Assembly (NCBI GenBank): GCA_031315995.1
Contig: JALDRG010000009.1
Location: 1-64,000 of the forward strand
DNA length: 64,000 nucleotides
Source of the DNA: Nitrospira sp.
GTDB lineage: Bacteria > Nitrospirota > Nitrospiria > Nitrospirales > Nitrospiraceae
Direction: 5' to 3'
A program made the translations under genes and the position numbers. Position 1 is the first letter of the stretch. The number at the start of each line of letters is the position of its first letter. Below are positions 8,663 to 18,335 of this stretch, in pieces. Under the pieces are notes generated by a model. The model was not told where the DNA came from. It did no database searches and saw nothing but the letters and a program-made list of their open reading frames with translations.

Positions 8663-10012
8663 TTAGGAGGATTGGCCGGCAAGAAAGCGATCGAGAAACG
8701 TCGTCGAGACATGTCCCTTTTGGAAATCGGGATCGTTGAATATCCGCCGGTGGAGCGGGATCGTCGTCTTGATGCCTTCGATGACAAATTCATCGAGTGC
8801 GCGGCGCATCCGGGCCATGGCTTCTTGGCGATCGCGGCCGTGCGTAATCAACTTGGCGATCAAGGAGTCGTAATAGGGCACCACGACCGCGTTCGGTTCC
8901 ATCGCGGAATCGACACGCACGCCGAATCCTCCCGGCGCCGAGTACTTGGTGATCTGCCCTGGACAGGGAGTGAATTTTTCGGGGTCTTCGGCATTGATCC
9001 GGCACTCGAAGCTGTGTCCGTTCAGTTTAATGTCCTGCTGTTTGAACGAGAGGGGCATGCCTGAAGCGATCCGGATCTGTTCCTTGACCAGATCAATGCC
9101 GGTGACCATTTCCGTGATGGGGTGTTCGACTTGAATGCGGGTATTCACTTCCATGAAGAAGAAGTTGCGATCCTTGTCGAGAAGAAACTCCACCGTGCCG
9201 AGGTTGGAGTAGCGAATCGCTTTCACGGCTTCGATGGCCACTCGGCCGATTTCACGCCGTAGGCGTTCATCAATGGCCGGCGAAGGGGTTTCCTCCACCA
9301 GTTTTTGATGGCGGCGTTGAATGGAACAATCACGCTCGCCGAGGTGGACCACATGACCTCGATTGTCCGCCACGATTTGCACCTCGATATGGCGGGGTTC
9401 AAGGAAGTAGCGTTCGAGATACACGCCGTCGTGTCCGAAGGTGGATTTCGCTTCCGCTTGCGCCGCTTGAAATGCTCGCGCCAACTCCTCCGGTTTGTTC
9501 ACCACGCGCATGCCCCGTCCGCCCCCTCCGGCCGAGGCTTTGATGATTACGGGGAAACCGATGGTCTTGGCGGCTTCTTGCGCATCCTGTTCGCTTCGAA
9601 GTTCCCCGGGGCTGCCGGGGGTCACCGGGAGGCCTTTCTTGGCCACCACTTCACGCGCCTTGGATTTGTCGCCCATTAAGGCGATGTTTTCCGACGTCGG
9701 GCCGATGAATTTGACGCCGATGGATTCGCAGACTTCCGCAAAGTGCGCGTTCTCGGAAAGAAACCCGTAACCGGGATGAATGGCATCGGCACCGGTCACC
9801 TCGGCTGCGCTTAGTACGTTGGGGATATTGCGGTAACTGAGGGCGGCTTCCGGCGGGCCGACACAGACGTGTTCGTCCGCGGCGCGTACGTGCAAGCTTG
9901 CGGCATCGGCCTCGGAGTGGATCGCCACGGTCTTGATGCCGAGCTCTTTGCAGGCACGGATCACCCGAAGGGCGATTTCTCCACGATTGGCAACCAACAC
10001 TTTCTTAAACAC
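8663..10012 (-). CDS. accC: Acetyl-CoA carboxylase, biotin carboxylase subunit
   Basis: ATP- and bicarbonate-dependent carboxylation of the biotin on AccB, the first half-reaction of acetyl-CoA carboxylase. 449 aa, the usual length. Visible landmarks: [17 protein letters not shown] at the N-terminus, the glycine-rich ATP loop [11 protein letters not shown], the [20 protein letters not shown] segment, the metal-binding [12 protein letters not shown], and [13 protein letters not shown]. It lies 171 bases downstream of accB on the same strand, probably cotranscribed. Confidence 0.97.
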   Translation of the reverse strand: MFKKVLVANRGEIALRVIRACKELGIKTVAIHSEADAASLHVRAADEHVCVGPPEAALSYRNIPNVLSAAEVTGADAIHPGYGFLSENAHFAEVCESIGVKFIGPTSENIALMGDKSKAREVVAKKGLPVTPGSPGELRSEQDAQEAAKTIGFPVIIKASAGGGGRGMRVVNKPEELARAFQAAQAEAKSTFGHDGVYLERYFLEPRHIEVQIVADNRGHVVHLGERDCSIQRRHQKLVEETPSPAIDERLRREIGRVAIEAVKAIRYSNLGTVEFLLDKDRNFFFMEVNTRIQVEHPITEMVTGIDLVKEQIRIASGMPLSFKQQDIKLNGHSFECRINAEDPEKFTPCPGQITKYSAPGGFGVRVDSAMEPNAVVVPYYDSLIAKLITHGRDRQEAMARMRRALDEFVIEGIKTTIPLHRRIFNDPDFQKGHVSTTFLDRFLAGQSS

Positions 10013-10183
10013 TAGATACTCCGGCGCAGACTATAGGATCGGTTCGCCTGGTCCTCATGGTGTGTGCGGCACCGGTCGAGACCGGGGCTCTCTGATTCGG
10101 CGCGTGTCACTCGCATAGGGATGACAATACATGCGGAACGTTTTCCCGCGTGGTCCCGCCACGAACCTTCAGGAATTTGACGG

Positions 10184-10759
10184 TTAGGGCGAGGCGTTGG
10201 GGTCTATCAAGAAGAGAGGTTGTCCATATTCGACTGGCTTGGTGCTCTCCGACAGTATTTTGGTGATTCGTCCGTCGGCCTCGGACTCGATTTCGTTCAT
10301 GAGCTTCATCGCTTCGACGATACAGAGAACCTGGCCCTTCCTCACGTAATCCCCCTCCTCCACATAGGGGTCAGCATCGGGCGAGGGCGAGCGATAAAAG
10401 GTGCCGACGATGGGAGAGGTAATCGTGACCTGGCCGTCGGTTTCTGCCGGTGGACGAGTTTGTGCCGTCGGCGTCATGCCGGGCGTGGCCGACTGGTGAT
10501 TGACGGTTTCCACCGTCTGCGCCGCCGTCGTCCGGACCGCCGGTTCATGACGAATACGGATCCGCATTCCGCTGCGCTCGATTTCCAATTCCGTCAGATG
10601 GTTGCGCTTCAGCAGGTCAGCCAATTGTTGAATCTGAGCAGCCTGATCAGGAGACAAGAGTGTCTCCGAGGCCGTCGATCGAGGGGCATACGCGCTCGGC
10701 AGGACGATCGGCTTACCTGCATCCCGGCCCTTGCCGGTCTTTTTGCGTGACGAGTTCAA
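10184..10759 (-). CDS. accB: Acetyl-CoA carboxylase biotin carboxyl carrier protein
   Basis: Carries biotin between biotin carboxylase and carboxyltransferase. C-terminal biotinyl domain (about 110-188) with the canonical EAMKLMN, biotinylated Lys152, preceded by the thumb-like [14 protein letters not shown] Pro/Thr/Ala-rich linker (about 75-108) joins it to an N-terminal helix-forming region. The start is a TTG at 10759 whose TTGA overlaps the efp stop codon, suggesting translational coupling; no better in-frame start exists before residue 65. At 191 aa it is slightly longer than E. coli AccB (156 aa) because of a basic N-terminal extension ([12 protein letters not shown]). Confidence 0.95.
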   Translation of the reverse strand: MNSSRKKTGKGRDAGKPIVLPSAYAPRSTASETLLSPDQAAQIQQLADLLKRNHLTELEIERSGMRIRIRHEPAVRTTAAQTVETVNHQSATPGMTPTAQTRPPAETDGQVTITSPIVGTFYRSPSPDADPYVEEGDYVRKGQVLCIVEAMKLMNEIESEADGRITKILSESTKPVEYGQPLFLIDPNASP

Positions 10760-11316
10760 CGCACGCGCTCCACAAATTCTCGTGTTCTTGTATCGATGCG
10801 AATGGTTTCCCCGATTTCCAAGTAGAGTGGGACCTTGATCGTGGCGCCAGTCTCGACGATGACCGGCTTGTTGCCGCCAGAAGCCGTATCGCCGCGTACT
10901 CCCGGTTCACCATCGACCACTTTCAGTTCGATGAAGTTGGGCAACAGAACCGTAATCGGCCGATGCTCGTAAATGAGAATCTTTGCGATCATGTCTTCCT
11001 TGAGCAGATCGGCGTTGCTTCCCAATTGGCTCTTCTCATAGGTCGACTGCTCATAGGTCTCTGTATCCATGAACGTATAGGAGTCGTTGGTGGCATACAG
11101 GAACTGCATGTCGCATTCTTCGATCTGAGGTGTTTCGAACTTTTCTCCGGAACGAAAGGTCCTATCCAGAACGTTGCCCGAGAGATAACTCTTCAGCTTC
11201 GTTCGGACGAATGCTCCGCCCTTGCCGGGTTTGACATGCTGGAATTCCACAATGTAAAAGGGTTGGCCTTCTACCATTAGCGGGCTACCGTTCCGAAACT
11301 CTGCGGTCGAAATCAC
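10756..11316 (-). CDS. efp: Translation elongation factor P
   Basis: Ribosome-binding factor that relieves stalling at polyproline. 186 aa with the three-domain EF-P pattern; the tip loop [14 protein letters not shown] carries the modifiable residue Lys32. The lysine suggests EpmA-type beta-lysylation or another lysine modification rather than rhamnosylation (which uses Arg), but no epmA/epmB is in the window. It sits in the common aroQ-efp-accB-accC order and overlaps accB by 4 bases. Confidence 0.96.
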   Translation of the reverse strand: MISTAEFRNGSPLMVEGQPFYIVEFQHVKPGKGGAFVRTKLKSYLSGNVLDRTFRSGEKFETPQIEECDMQFLYATNDSYTFMDTETYEQSTYEKSQLGSNADLLKEDMIAKILIYEHRPITVLLPNFIELKVVDGEPGVRGDTASGGNKPVIVETGATIKVPLYLEIGETIRIDTRTREFVERVR

Positions 11317-11341
11317 AACAACTCTCCTTGGTACGACAAGT

Positions 11342-11830
11342 TCAACGGCGTGAGGCCGAGGGTTTTTTCTTTGCGGTTGCGCGCGGGCGCGTTTGTCTGT
11401 CGAGATGCGCGCTCAATGCTTCCAGCGCCAGCAGATAGCCCGTGGGGCCGAAACCGGAAATCTGTCCCAAGGCGACACCGGCGATGTAGGAGTGATGGCG
11501 AAACTCCTCCCGCTGATGGATGTTCGACAGATGCACCTCAACCGTCGGCAGGGCGATGGCGGTGATGGCGTCGCGAATCGCGATGCTGGTATGCGTGTAC
11601 GCGGCCGGATTGATGATGATCCCGTCGAAATGGCCCCTGGCATTCTGAATCCAAGTGACCAATTCCCCTTCTCCATTCGTCTGTTTAGTCTGCACTGCAA
11701 TCCCCAGTTCGCCCGCACGACGAACAATCGACTTATCGATGTCTGTCAACGACGCCTGTCCATAGACAGAGGGTTCGCGTGTCCCCAGAAGATTGAGATT
11801 GGGACCATGAAGCACAAGCAGCCGCAGCAT
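11342..11830 (-). CDS. aroQ: Type II 3-dehydroquinate dehydratase
   Basis: Third step of the shikimate pathway. 162 aa; [21 protein letters not shown] near the start places the catalytic Tyr at 23, NPAAYTHTS and [18 protein letters not shown] supply the substrate-binding and catalytic histidine segments. The C-terminus has a basic tail of about 15 residues ([13 protein letters not shown]) beyond the usual end. First gene of the aroQ-efp-accB-accC run. Confidence 0.96.
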   Translation of the reverse strand: MLRLLVLHGPNLNLLGTREPSVYGQASLTDIDKSIVRRAGELGIAVQTKQTNGEGELVTWIQNARGHFDGIIINPAAYTHTSIAIRDAITAIALPTVEVHLSNIHQREEFRHHSYIAGVALGQISGFGPTGYLLALEALSAHLDRQTRPRATAKKKPSASRR

Positions 11831-11983
11831 GTGTCAGTCGCGCGCCTCGGTTATCAGTAGGCTGCAATGGATAGGGATAGCAGCAGCGGCGGCATTCTAA
11901 CAGGCTGTCAGGAGTGGGTCAAACGTTGTTCGGAGGGACAGCATGACGGACAGTTGGATCGGTCGGGTCGGTCTGGATGGAGG

Positions 11984-12658
11984 TCAGTGGAGGCGTTGTG
12001 CCTGAACGGTCCGCAGCCAGGCTTCTAGTCGCGCAATCGCGACTGCATGTTTCACGGGCGACGCGGCGGCCGGCTGAAGTGATGGATCAGGAGTCGGTTC
12101 GAATGACGCCGGGGTGGCGTCCGGCGCCGGCTCTGAAGTGGAGGCTCTAGGAAAAGTAGTTTTTGCTTCGTCGGTCTTGGATTCCGCGATGATGCGTTTC
12201 TTGTTGATCTTGGTCTCCGGAGGATCGTCGGGTGCGCCGGTGATGCTTCGTTTGATCGAAGACGCCTCTTCATCGAACGGGTTGGCGTTCAGAATGGCCG
12301 TGCAGGACAACAGGGCCAACTCGGCTTTTCCTTCGGTCTGGTACAGTTTGGCGAGAATGCGGTGTGCCCGGAGATTATCCGGTCGTTGTTTGACGACTTC
12401 TTCGAGAATGGCCTTCGCCTTCACCGGCTGTCCCAGTTGATCGTATGCCCGTCCCAACGCAGCCATCGCGGTGACAAAACCCGGGTAAGCCTTGAGGCCG
12501 TCTTCGAGCACGGCTGCGGCTTCCTGCCACATGCCCACCTTGATGTATTCGTCTGCGAGGGGAAGAAATTCTTTTGACCGCGGGTCCTTGGCCACGGCGG
12601 TGGCCAGACGGTCGATCTGAGCGGCGATAGAGGGATCAATTCGCGGTGATGAAGCCAC
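11984..12658 (-). CDS. Tetratricopeptide-repeat protein
   Basis: The frame is open to 12802, but the GTG at 12658 has an AAGGAG 7 bases upstream and falls just after the coaBC stop, so I take it as the start (224 aa). Residues about 15-120 form two to three TPR units (FLPLADEYIKVGMWQEAAAV, AMAALGRAYDQLGQPVKAKA, AHRILAKLYQTEGKAELALL). The C-terminal half is Pro/Ala/Thr-rich and probably disordered, ending in a short helix EAWLRTVQAQRLH. No signal peptide. A protein-interaction role is inferred; no partner is evident. Confidence 0.85.
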   Translation of the reverse strand: MASSPRIDPSIAAQIDRLATAVAKDPRSKEFLPLADEYIKVGMWQEAAAVLEDGLKAYPGFVTAMAALGRAYDQLGQPVKAKAILEEVVKQRPDNLRAHRILAKLYQTEGKAELALLSCTAILNANPFDEEASSIKRSITGAPDDPPETKINKKRIIAESKTDEAKTTFPRASTSEPAPDATPASFEPTPDPSLQPAAASPVKHAVAIARLEAWLRTVQAQRLH

Positions 12659-12662
12659 GCAC

Positions 12663-13922
12663 CTACTCCTTGCGAGGTGTCCGTGTTCGTGGTCGTGTCG
12701 TCTGCGATCGGCGGCCGGTCTGCAATGCCAGGATCCGGTCCAGAATGTGGTCAGCGACGTCGCGCTTCGGTAAGAGCGGGAGTTCCGTGACGTCGCCGTC
12801 ACGATTCAGCAGGACCACGCGGTTGGTATCCGACCCGAATCCCGAGCCTGCGGCCGTGACGTCATTTGCGACCAGTAGATCCACGCCCTTAGCTTGCAGC
12901 TTTTCCCGCGCATGGGCAAGCAGATCCTCAGTTTCCGCCGCAAACCCCACCAATACCTGTCGCGTCCGGCGCGCGCCCAATTCGCTCAAAATATCGTCGG
13001 TCGGCTCAAGCTTCAGGTCGGTTACGGGGTGCTGTCGTTTCTTGAGCTTCTGAGTTGACGGCTGTGCGGGTCGAAAGTCTGCCACGGCGGCCGCCATGAT
13101 CACGGTATCGCTCCAGGCAAACCGGGTCATGATCGCCTTGCGCATCTCTTCAGCCGTCGCGACGGCACAAAACTCAATGCCTGCGGGCGGTCTCAGTGCC
13201 GTCGGGCCGGAAACCAACAACACCTCCGCGCCCCGTGCCTGCGCCGCATGGGCCAGGGCATAGCCCATTTTTCCAGACGATCGGTTGGAAATGAAACGCA
13301 CCGGATCGATGGCTTCCTGAGTGGGACCGGCTGAGATTAGGAGGCGGCGACCGGCCCAATCCCGGCGTGGACGCACCGCCGCTTGGAGAGCCGACAGGAT
13401 TCGCTGTTCATCGGCCAAACGTCCCTGTCCGAGGTGGCCTGACGCGAGGGACCCCTCCTCCGGTTCCACAATCACGGCCCCGCGCCGACGCAGCGTGGCG
13501 ACGTGTTCCACGACGGTCTGGTGTTGCCACATGTCACCGTCCATGGCCGGCGCGAAAATCACCGGACACTGGGTGGTGAGGAGCATCGTCGATAGGAGGT
13601 CGTCGGCGAGCCCGAGGGCAGCCTTCGCCAGACAATTGGCCGTGGCCGGCACAATCAGGATGGCCTGTGCCTGTTCCGGCAACGAGAGATGCAGCATTTC
13701 TTGATGGGCTTCGAAGAGGTCGGTCGCCACATGGGAGCCGGACAATACTTCAAAGGTCAGCGGGGTGACGAATCGGCAGGCTCCCGCCGTCATGACGACG
13801 CTCACCGTCGCGTCTTCGCGACGAAGGAGGCGCAACAGCCCGACGGCCTTATAGGCCGCAATACTCCCTGTGACGGCGAGCACAAGGCGGACACCGGTGA
13901 GTGAGGGGCCGGTGGTCTGCAC
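12663..13922 (-). CDS. coaBC: Bifunctional phosphopantothenoylcysteine decarboxylase / phosphopantothenate-cysteine ligase
   Basis: Two consecutive steps of coenzyme A synthesis. The N-terminal flavin-dependent CoaC half (about 1-185) shows VLAVTGSIAAYKA, the FAPAMDGDMW loop and PATANCLAK; the C-terminal CoaB half shows LLISAGPTQEAIDPVRFISNRSSGKMG, ADFRP and LVGFAAET. 419 aa, normal for the fusion. A short basic tail (RRSQTTRPRTRTPRKE) follows. It is 9 bases from rpoZ and 4 bases from the TPR gene, so it belongs to the rpoZ-gmk-yicC transcription unit. Confidence 0.96.
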   Translation of the reverse strand: MQTTGPSLTGVRLVLAVTGSIAAYKAVGLLRLLRREDATVSVVMTAGACRFVTPLTFEVLSGSHVATDLFEAHQEMLHLSLPEQAQAILIVPATANCLAKAALGLADDLLSTMLLTTQCPVIFAPAMDGDMWQHQTVVEHVATLRRRGAVIVEPEEGSLASGHLGQGRLADEQRILSALQAAVRPRRDWAGRRLLISAGPTQEAIDPVRFISNRSSGKMGYALAHAAQARGAEVLLVSGPTALRPPAGIEFCAVATAEEMRKAIMTRFAWSDTVIMAAAVADFRPAQPSTQKLKKRQHPVTDLKLEPTDDILSELGARRTRQVLVGFAAETEDLLAHAREKLQAKGVDLLVANDVTAAGSGFGSDTNRVVLLNRDGDVTELPLLPKRDVADHILDRILALQTGRRSQTTRPRTRTPRKE

Positions 13923-13931
13923 GAAGCAGGA

Positions 13932-14294
13932 CTACTCCTCGCCCTCCGGAGCCGCGGCGGGCTTGACGGTATCATCAACGTAGACACTCAGCTCTTTCTT
14001 GATTTCCTTCGCGTCTTCTCCGGTCATCATAGCCAGGCGTTCCGTCTCACCTTCCTTCACACGTTTGGACTCCTTGATCGCGTCGCGGGCTTCCTGTCCG
14101 ATCAGGAACTTCACCTTGTGCCGCAGGACTTCATCGAGGGCGATGCTGGTTTCTTTGGTAAATTTGGATGGTGCGGCCATGCGCGCCCCTTGAACTAGCT
14201 GTTTGGCCCGTTGTGCCGCGACGATCACTAACCGGTGACGGGAATCGAACTCGCCGCTGGCGTATTCCGGTAACAGCGTCAACATTTCACCCAT
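13932..14294 (-). CDS. rpoZ: RNA polymerase omega subunit
   Basis: Small polymerase subunit that helps assemble beta-prime. 120 aa, with DSRHRLVIVAAQRAKQLVQGAR followed by SIALDEVLRHKVKF, the conserved omega core. The C-terminal third is acidic and Lys-rich. The first 8 bases overlap the end of gmk, the gene normally beside it in bacteria, which supports the call for a short divergent protein. Confidence 0.92.
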   Translation of the reverse strand: MGEMLTLLPEYASGEFDSRHRLVIVAAQRAKQLVQGARMAAPSKFTKETSIALDEVLRHKVKFLIGQEARDAIKESKRVKEGETERLAMMTGEDAKEIKKELSVYVDDTVKPAAAPEGEE

Positions 14295-15003
14295 GATGCA
14301 TGTGCTCCTTTGATGCGGGAGCGGGGGAGGAATTCCCCTGCTTTCCCTCTTTGTCGAGAATGAACTTTTCTTCCAACCAGGTCATGTTCAGGCGTTTGGT
14401 CTTGATCCGTTCCGCCAGAAAAATGCTTTCGAGTTCTTTCAAGGATTGCTTCAGATCGTCGTTCCGGACGATATAGTAGTATTCCCGGTAGCTCCAGACT
14501 TCTTCTTTGGCCTTGTGCAGGCGACGTTGAATTTCGTCCGGCGAGTCTCCGGCCCGGTTCTGGAGCCTTGTCCGCAGTGTATCGAACGACGGGGGCAGAA
14601 TGAAAATATATACGGCATCTTCAAACTTCTTTTTGACCGACCTGGCGCCCTGGACATCGATTTCGAGCAGCACGTCGATGCCCTGTTCCATTTTCTCTGT
14701 CAGCACCTTGCGTGGAGTGCCGTACAAATTACCATAGACGTGCGCCCATTCGACGAATTCATTCCGATCGATCATCTGTCGGAATGAGGGCTCATCGAGA
14801 AAATAGTAATCCTGCCCTTCCACTTCGCCAGGCCGCGGTTTGCGGGTGGTATAGGAGATGGAATGCCACAACCCAGGAACATTCGCGGTGATCTGTTTGC
14901 ACAACGTCGTTTTCCCGCTCCCCGAGGGCGCGGAAATTATAAACAGGATGCCTCGCCGTACTTGAGCTGGTTTGTCGTTGGATGGAACGGGCGCGGTGGT
15001 CAT
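14287..15003 (-). CDS. gmk: Guanylate kinase
   Basis: Phosphorylates GMP to GDP. 238 aa; P-loop APSGSGKTTL around 25-34, GMP-binding SYTTRKPRPGEVEGQDYYF and EFVEWAHVYGNLYGT, then LLEIDVQGA. The C-terminus is longer than the roughly 205-aa norm by about 25 residues of charged, Pro/Ser-rich sequence. Overlaps rpoZ by 8 bases. Confidence 0.96.
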   Translation of the reverse strand: MTTAPVPSNDKPAQVRRGILFIISAPSGSGKTTLCKQITANVPGLWHSISYTTRKPRPGEVEGQDYYFLDEPSFRQMIDRNEFVEWAHVYGNLYGTPRKVLTEKMEQGIDVLLEIDVQGARSVKKKFEDAVYIFILPPSFDTLRTRLQNRAGDSPDEIQRRLHKAKEEVWSYREYYYIVRNDDLKQSLKELESIFLAERIKTKRLNMTWLEEKFILDKEGKQGNSSPAPASKEHMHHG

Positions 15004-15033
15004 AGCTTTTTCGCTGTCGGCACAGGGCCGAAC

Positions 15034-15912
15034 CTATTCCACATTTTGAACTTGTTCGCGCAATTTTTCCAGTTCGGCTTTCATGCGCACGACCAAGGCG
15101 GCAATGACGGCGTCATTCGCTTTGGAACCGATGGTGTTCACTTCTCGCCCCATTTCCTGCAACAGGAACTCCAAGGTCTTGCCCACCGACTCCTGACTTT
15201 GGAGCGTTTCTTCAAACTGTAGCATATGTGACTCAAGTCTGACCAATTCTTCCGAGATGTCCGAACGGTCGGCGAACACAGCCAACTCCTGCTGGAGCCG
15301 GGCCGGATCTGGCAATTCGGCTTGCAAGAGAGTCTCGATTCGGCCTTTCATACGTTCAAATGCGCTTTTAGCCAGGGCTGGAGCCTTCTCCGATATAGCG
15401 GTTTTCGCCTCCCGGATCGCCTCCAAATGGAGGGTGAGATCTTCGACCAGCGCATCCCCTTCTCGGCGGCGCATCTTTTCGAGATCTGTCAGCGCGCCAC
15501 CCAGCGTGCGTAACACGGTTTTAGTCAATTGCCCGGCGTCGACCGGCTCATCGGAAACGGCCAGGATGTCTCGAAAGCCTGCGAGCACGGAAAGGTCCAC
15601 AGCTCCCCGTAACTTCAGAGTTTTCTGTAGCTTGGTGAGGGCCGAATGATACTGCTTGGCCAACGCCTGATCAATCTGAACCGTCTTGGAGCTACCACCG
15701 GCGGAATGTACGGAGACCGACACATCGACACGCCCTCGGAGGCAGCGTTGCTGGACGGCTTTTCGAACTGGATCCTCCAAGTGGGTCAGAGACCTAGGAA
15801 TCCTGACGGCCACTTCTAGGAATCGGTGGTTGACCGAACGGATCTCCACGGTGACCACGGCTTTTTGCGATGTGCTGTCTTTCTTGCCATACCCCGTCAT
15901 GCTCCGGATCAT
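15034..15912 (-). CDS. YicC-family endoribonuclease-like protein
   Basis: 292 aa from the ATG at 15912, which begins with the diagnostic MIRSMTGYGK; the frame is open further upstream but family alignment and the ATGA overlap with nth fix this start. Two further hallmarks are EIRSVNHRFLEVAVRIPR and, at the end, GREVNTIGSKANDAVI. YicC proteins act in RNA decay in E. coli and commonly neighbour gmk. The product is cytoplasmic. Confidence 0.93.
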   Translation of the reverse strand: MIRSMTGYGKKDSTSQKAVVTVEIRSVNHRFLEVAVRIPRSLTHLEDPVRKAVQQRCLRGRVDVSVSVHSAGGSSKTVQIDQALAKQYHSALTKLQKTLKLRGAVDLSVLAGFRDILAVSDEPVDAGQLTKTVLRTLGGALTDLEKMRRREGDALVEDLTLHLEAIREAKTAISEKAPALAKSAFERMKGRIETLLQAELPDPARLQQELAVFADRSDISEELVRLESHMLQFEETLQSQESVGKTLEFLLQEMGREVNTIGSKANDAVIAALVVRMKAELEKLREQVQNVE

Positions 15913-16580
15913 CGTGCGGTTTTTCCCTTCCAACGGCAATCGGTATAGAGTGGACAATGCCGACATTTCGGCGTGCGTGCGAGGCAGATATATCGTCCAT
16001 GCAGAAGGAGCCGTTGCGATCCTTCCGTCCACTGATCTGCCGGTAGCAACTGTTGGAGATCGAGTTCAATCTTTGCCGGATCTGTGTGGCGGGTCAGGTC
16101 AAGTCGCCCCGCTACTCGTTTGACATGGGTGTCGACGACGATGGCCGGCTTCTCAAATGCGTTCCCGAGCAGGACATTGGCGGTCTTGCGTCCGACTCCC
16201 GGCAAGGTGATGAGCGCCTCCATCGTATCCGGAACCTCCTCGTGGAACCGCTCGGTCACGATCTTCGCGCATTGGATGAGGTTCTTGGCTTTCGTTTTAA
16301 AGAACCCGGTCGACCGGATGAGGTCTTCCAGCTCCGCGGAGTCGGCCGCTGCGTAATCCCGGGGCCGACGGTATCGACGAAAGAGATTCGGAGTAACCTG
16401 GTTGACCCGTTGATCGGTACATTGCGCCGAAAGGATTGTGGCGACCAACAATTCCCAAGGAGTGCGGTGGTCGAGTTCAAGGTTCATGGCCGGCGCGGTT
16501 GCACGCAAGGCCTTCAGCATCCGCTCGAGACGACGCGTGTCGGTCAGGCGAGACGAATGATGGATGGCGGCTGTCTTCAT
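15909..16580 (-). CDS. nth: Endonuclease III (bifunctional DNA glycosylase/AP lyase)
   Basis: Removes oxidised pyrimidines in base-excision repair. 223 aa. The helix-hairpin-helix LPGVGRKTANVLLG holds catalytic Lys132; catalytic Asp150 is in VVDTHVKR. Cys199, 206, 209 and 215 form the expected C-X6-C-X2-C-X5-C [4Fe-4S] site. It overlaps yicC by 4 bases. Confidence 0.97.
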   Translation of the reverse strand: MKTAAIHHSSRLTDTRRLERMLKALRATAPAMNLELDHRTPWELLVATILSAQCTDQRVNQVTPNLFRRYRRPRDYAAADSAELEDLIRSTGFFKTKAKNLIQCAKIVTERFHEEVPDTMEALITLPGVGRKTANVLLGNAFEKPAIVVDTHVKRVAGRLDLTRHTDPAKIELDLQQLLPADQWTEGSQRLLLHGRYICLARTPKCRHCPLYTDCRWKGKTAR

Positions 16581-16615
16581 GTGGCGTCGATGCTGGGCGG
16601 CTAATTGTGCAGTGG

Positions 16616-18256
16616 TCAGGAGTGAGACGCAAGTGCCAGATCCTGTGGCGGCTGGTCCGGATTTCCTGCTGCAGCCGAGGAGGACGGGAGCACAGGTAAC
16701 AGAGTTTCAAGATGCGTGATCAAGGGGCGCAGCGTGTCTCGGTTCAGTGCCGAAATACCGATGGCATGGTACCGCTCGCACAGGACCAGCACCTCGTGAG
16801 CGGAGAGACGATCAGACTTGTTGAGGACCATGACGCGTGGAATCGTGTCCATCGCGAGCGATTGCAAGACGGTCTCGACGGCCGTGATTTGCTGATTGAT
16901 ATTGGGGGCCGAGGCATCCACCACGTGGAGGAGCATATCGGCATCCCGCAATTCGTCCAGTGTGGTGCGAAAAGCGCCGACCAGATCGTTCGGGAGATCT
17001 CGGATGAATCCCACCGTATCGGTCACGATGACTTCGCGGTCATGGGGGAAGCGAAGTCGGCGGCTCGTCGTATCGAGTGTTTCGAAGAGGCGATCCTGGG
17101 CCGGGATCTGGCTATGGGTCAGCGTGTTGAGCAGCGTCGACTTGCCCGCATTGGTATAGCCGACGATGGAGAGGATCGGAAGCCCCTGGCGCACACGTCG
17201 GGACCGCCGTTGATCCTGATGGCGGGCCACATCGTCGATCTCGCGCTCCAGGTGCGCGATTCGGTCCCGGATGCGACGGCGATCGGTTTCCAGTTTGGTT
17301 TCACCCGGACCGCGCGAACCGATTCCGCCTCCCAGGCGCGACAATGAGGTGCCGTGTCCCGACAATCGCGGCAGGAGGTAACGCAGCTGCGCTAACTCCA
17401 CCTGCACCTTACCTTCGCGGGTATGGGCTCGCCGGGCGAAAATATCCAGAATGAGCTGGGTACGATCGATCATTTTAAGGTCGGTGATCTCGGAGATGGC
17501 ACGGGCTTGCGCCGGGGCCAGGTCCTGGTCGAAGATCACGAGGTCGGCGCCCTTTTGGAGCGCGCGCATGACGACTTCCTTCAACTTGCCCTTTCCGAGC
17601 AAGTAACGCTCGTACCCCTCATGGGTGCGTTGCGCTACACGGTCCAACACGCGGACACCGGCTGATCCGGCAAGTTCGTTCAATTCCTCCAGATGCTCCT
17701 CCTGCTCCGCGTGACTCTTGGCAGAGGCGCTGACAAGAATGGCGGATTCGGTTCCGCCGCCGACGTCAAGTCGGGCATCCGATCGCTGCAAATCGCTTTC
17801 GAGCGAATGGAGAAAGCCGTCCAGTTGGAGGTCCAGATCATGGAATGGGACCGGTTTGAGAATGCGGCAAATTTCTCCCTGCTGATTGGGTGGGAGCAGA
17901 TGGGCGAGATGCAGTAGACTGGGTTCGCCCGCCTCGTCTACACCCAAGACACCGATCAGGTCTAGTCGCAAAAGCGCCAGATGGGTCAAATCGTCCTGGC
18001 TTAGTGGGTCATCGTGGAGATGGGTGCGAATCAGCCGGAGGCCTCGCAGGGAATGTGATCCGACTCTGAATTTGGCCAGGGATTCAAATGTTGGTGCGCA
18101 ACCAGCACCCACCAACACCTGTTCAATAACGCCACGCCTGGTGATCAGGAGCCCGATGGGCCTGCGAATCTCTCGTGTGAGCTGGCAGGTTGTCCGCGCC
18201 AGCTCGACCGTGAGGACGGCCGACGAAGGCACCCGTCGTCGATACAACCGCTCCAA
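16616..18256 (-). CDS. hflX: HflX-family ribosome-associated GTPase
   Basis: GTPase that can split or rescue stalled ribosomes. The 546-aa frame from a TTG at 18256 contains the HflX N-terminal domain, the conserved GKGKLKEVVMRA region, FDQDLAPAQARAISE, a Gly-rich linker (LSRLGGGIGSRGPGETKLE) and the G domain: GYTNAGKS (G1), DTVGFIRDLP (G3), NKSD (G4). Upstream of the TTG the same frame continues back to about 18320 with IHGHISGLKPSHLAALERL, which looks like genuine HflX sequence, so the protein probably starts near 18310 (see findings). The extreme C-terminus is Ser/Pro/Ala-rich. Confidence 0.94.
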   Translation of the reverse strand: MERLYRRRVPSSAVLTVELARTTCQLTREIRRPIGLLITRRGVIEQVLVGAGCAPTFESLAKFRVGSHSLRGLRLIRTHLHDDPLSQDDLTHLALLRLDLIGVLGVDEAGEPSLLHLAHLLPPNQQGEICRILKPVPFHDLDLQLDGFLHSLESDLQRSDARLDVGGGTESAILVSASAKSHAEQEEHLEELNELAGSAGVRVLDRVAQRTHEGYERYLLGKGKLKEVVMRALQKGADLVIFDQDLAPAQARAISEITDLKMIDRTQLILDIFARRAHTREGKVQVELAQLRYLLPRLSGHGTSLSRLGGGIGSRGPGETKLETDRRRIRDRIAHLEREIDDVARHQDQRRSRRVRQGLPILSIVGYTNAGKSTLLNTLTHSQIPAQDRLFETLDTTSRRLRFPHDREVIVTDTVGFIRDLPNDLVGAFRTTLDELRDADMLLHVVDASAPNINQQITAVETVLQSLAMDTIPRVMVLNKSDRLSAHEVLVLCERYHAIGISALNRDTLRPLITHLETLLPVLPSSSAAAGNPDQPPQDLALASHS

Positions 18257-18335
18257 TGCCGCGAGGTGACTGGGTTTCAGACCGCTGATATGTCCGTGAA
18301 TCGCTGCGATGGTCGTGCTCCTTGGTCAGGGACCG

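Noticed and set aside
15913..16032. Longer YicC start at 16032
   Set aside because: The family begins with MIRSMTGYG; the extra 40 residues overlap nth in another frame.
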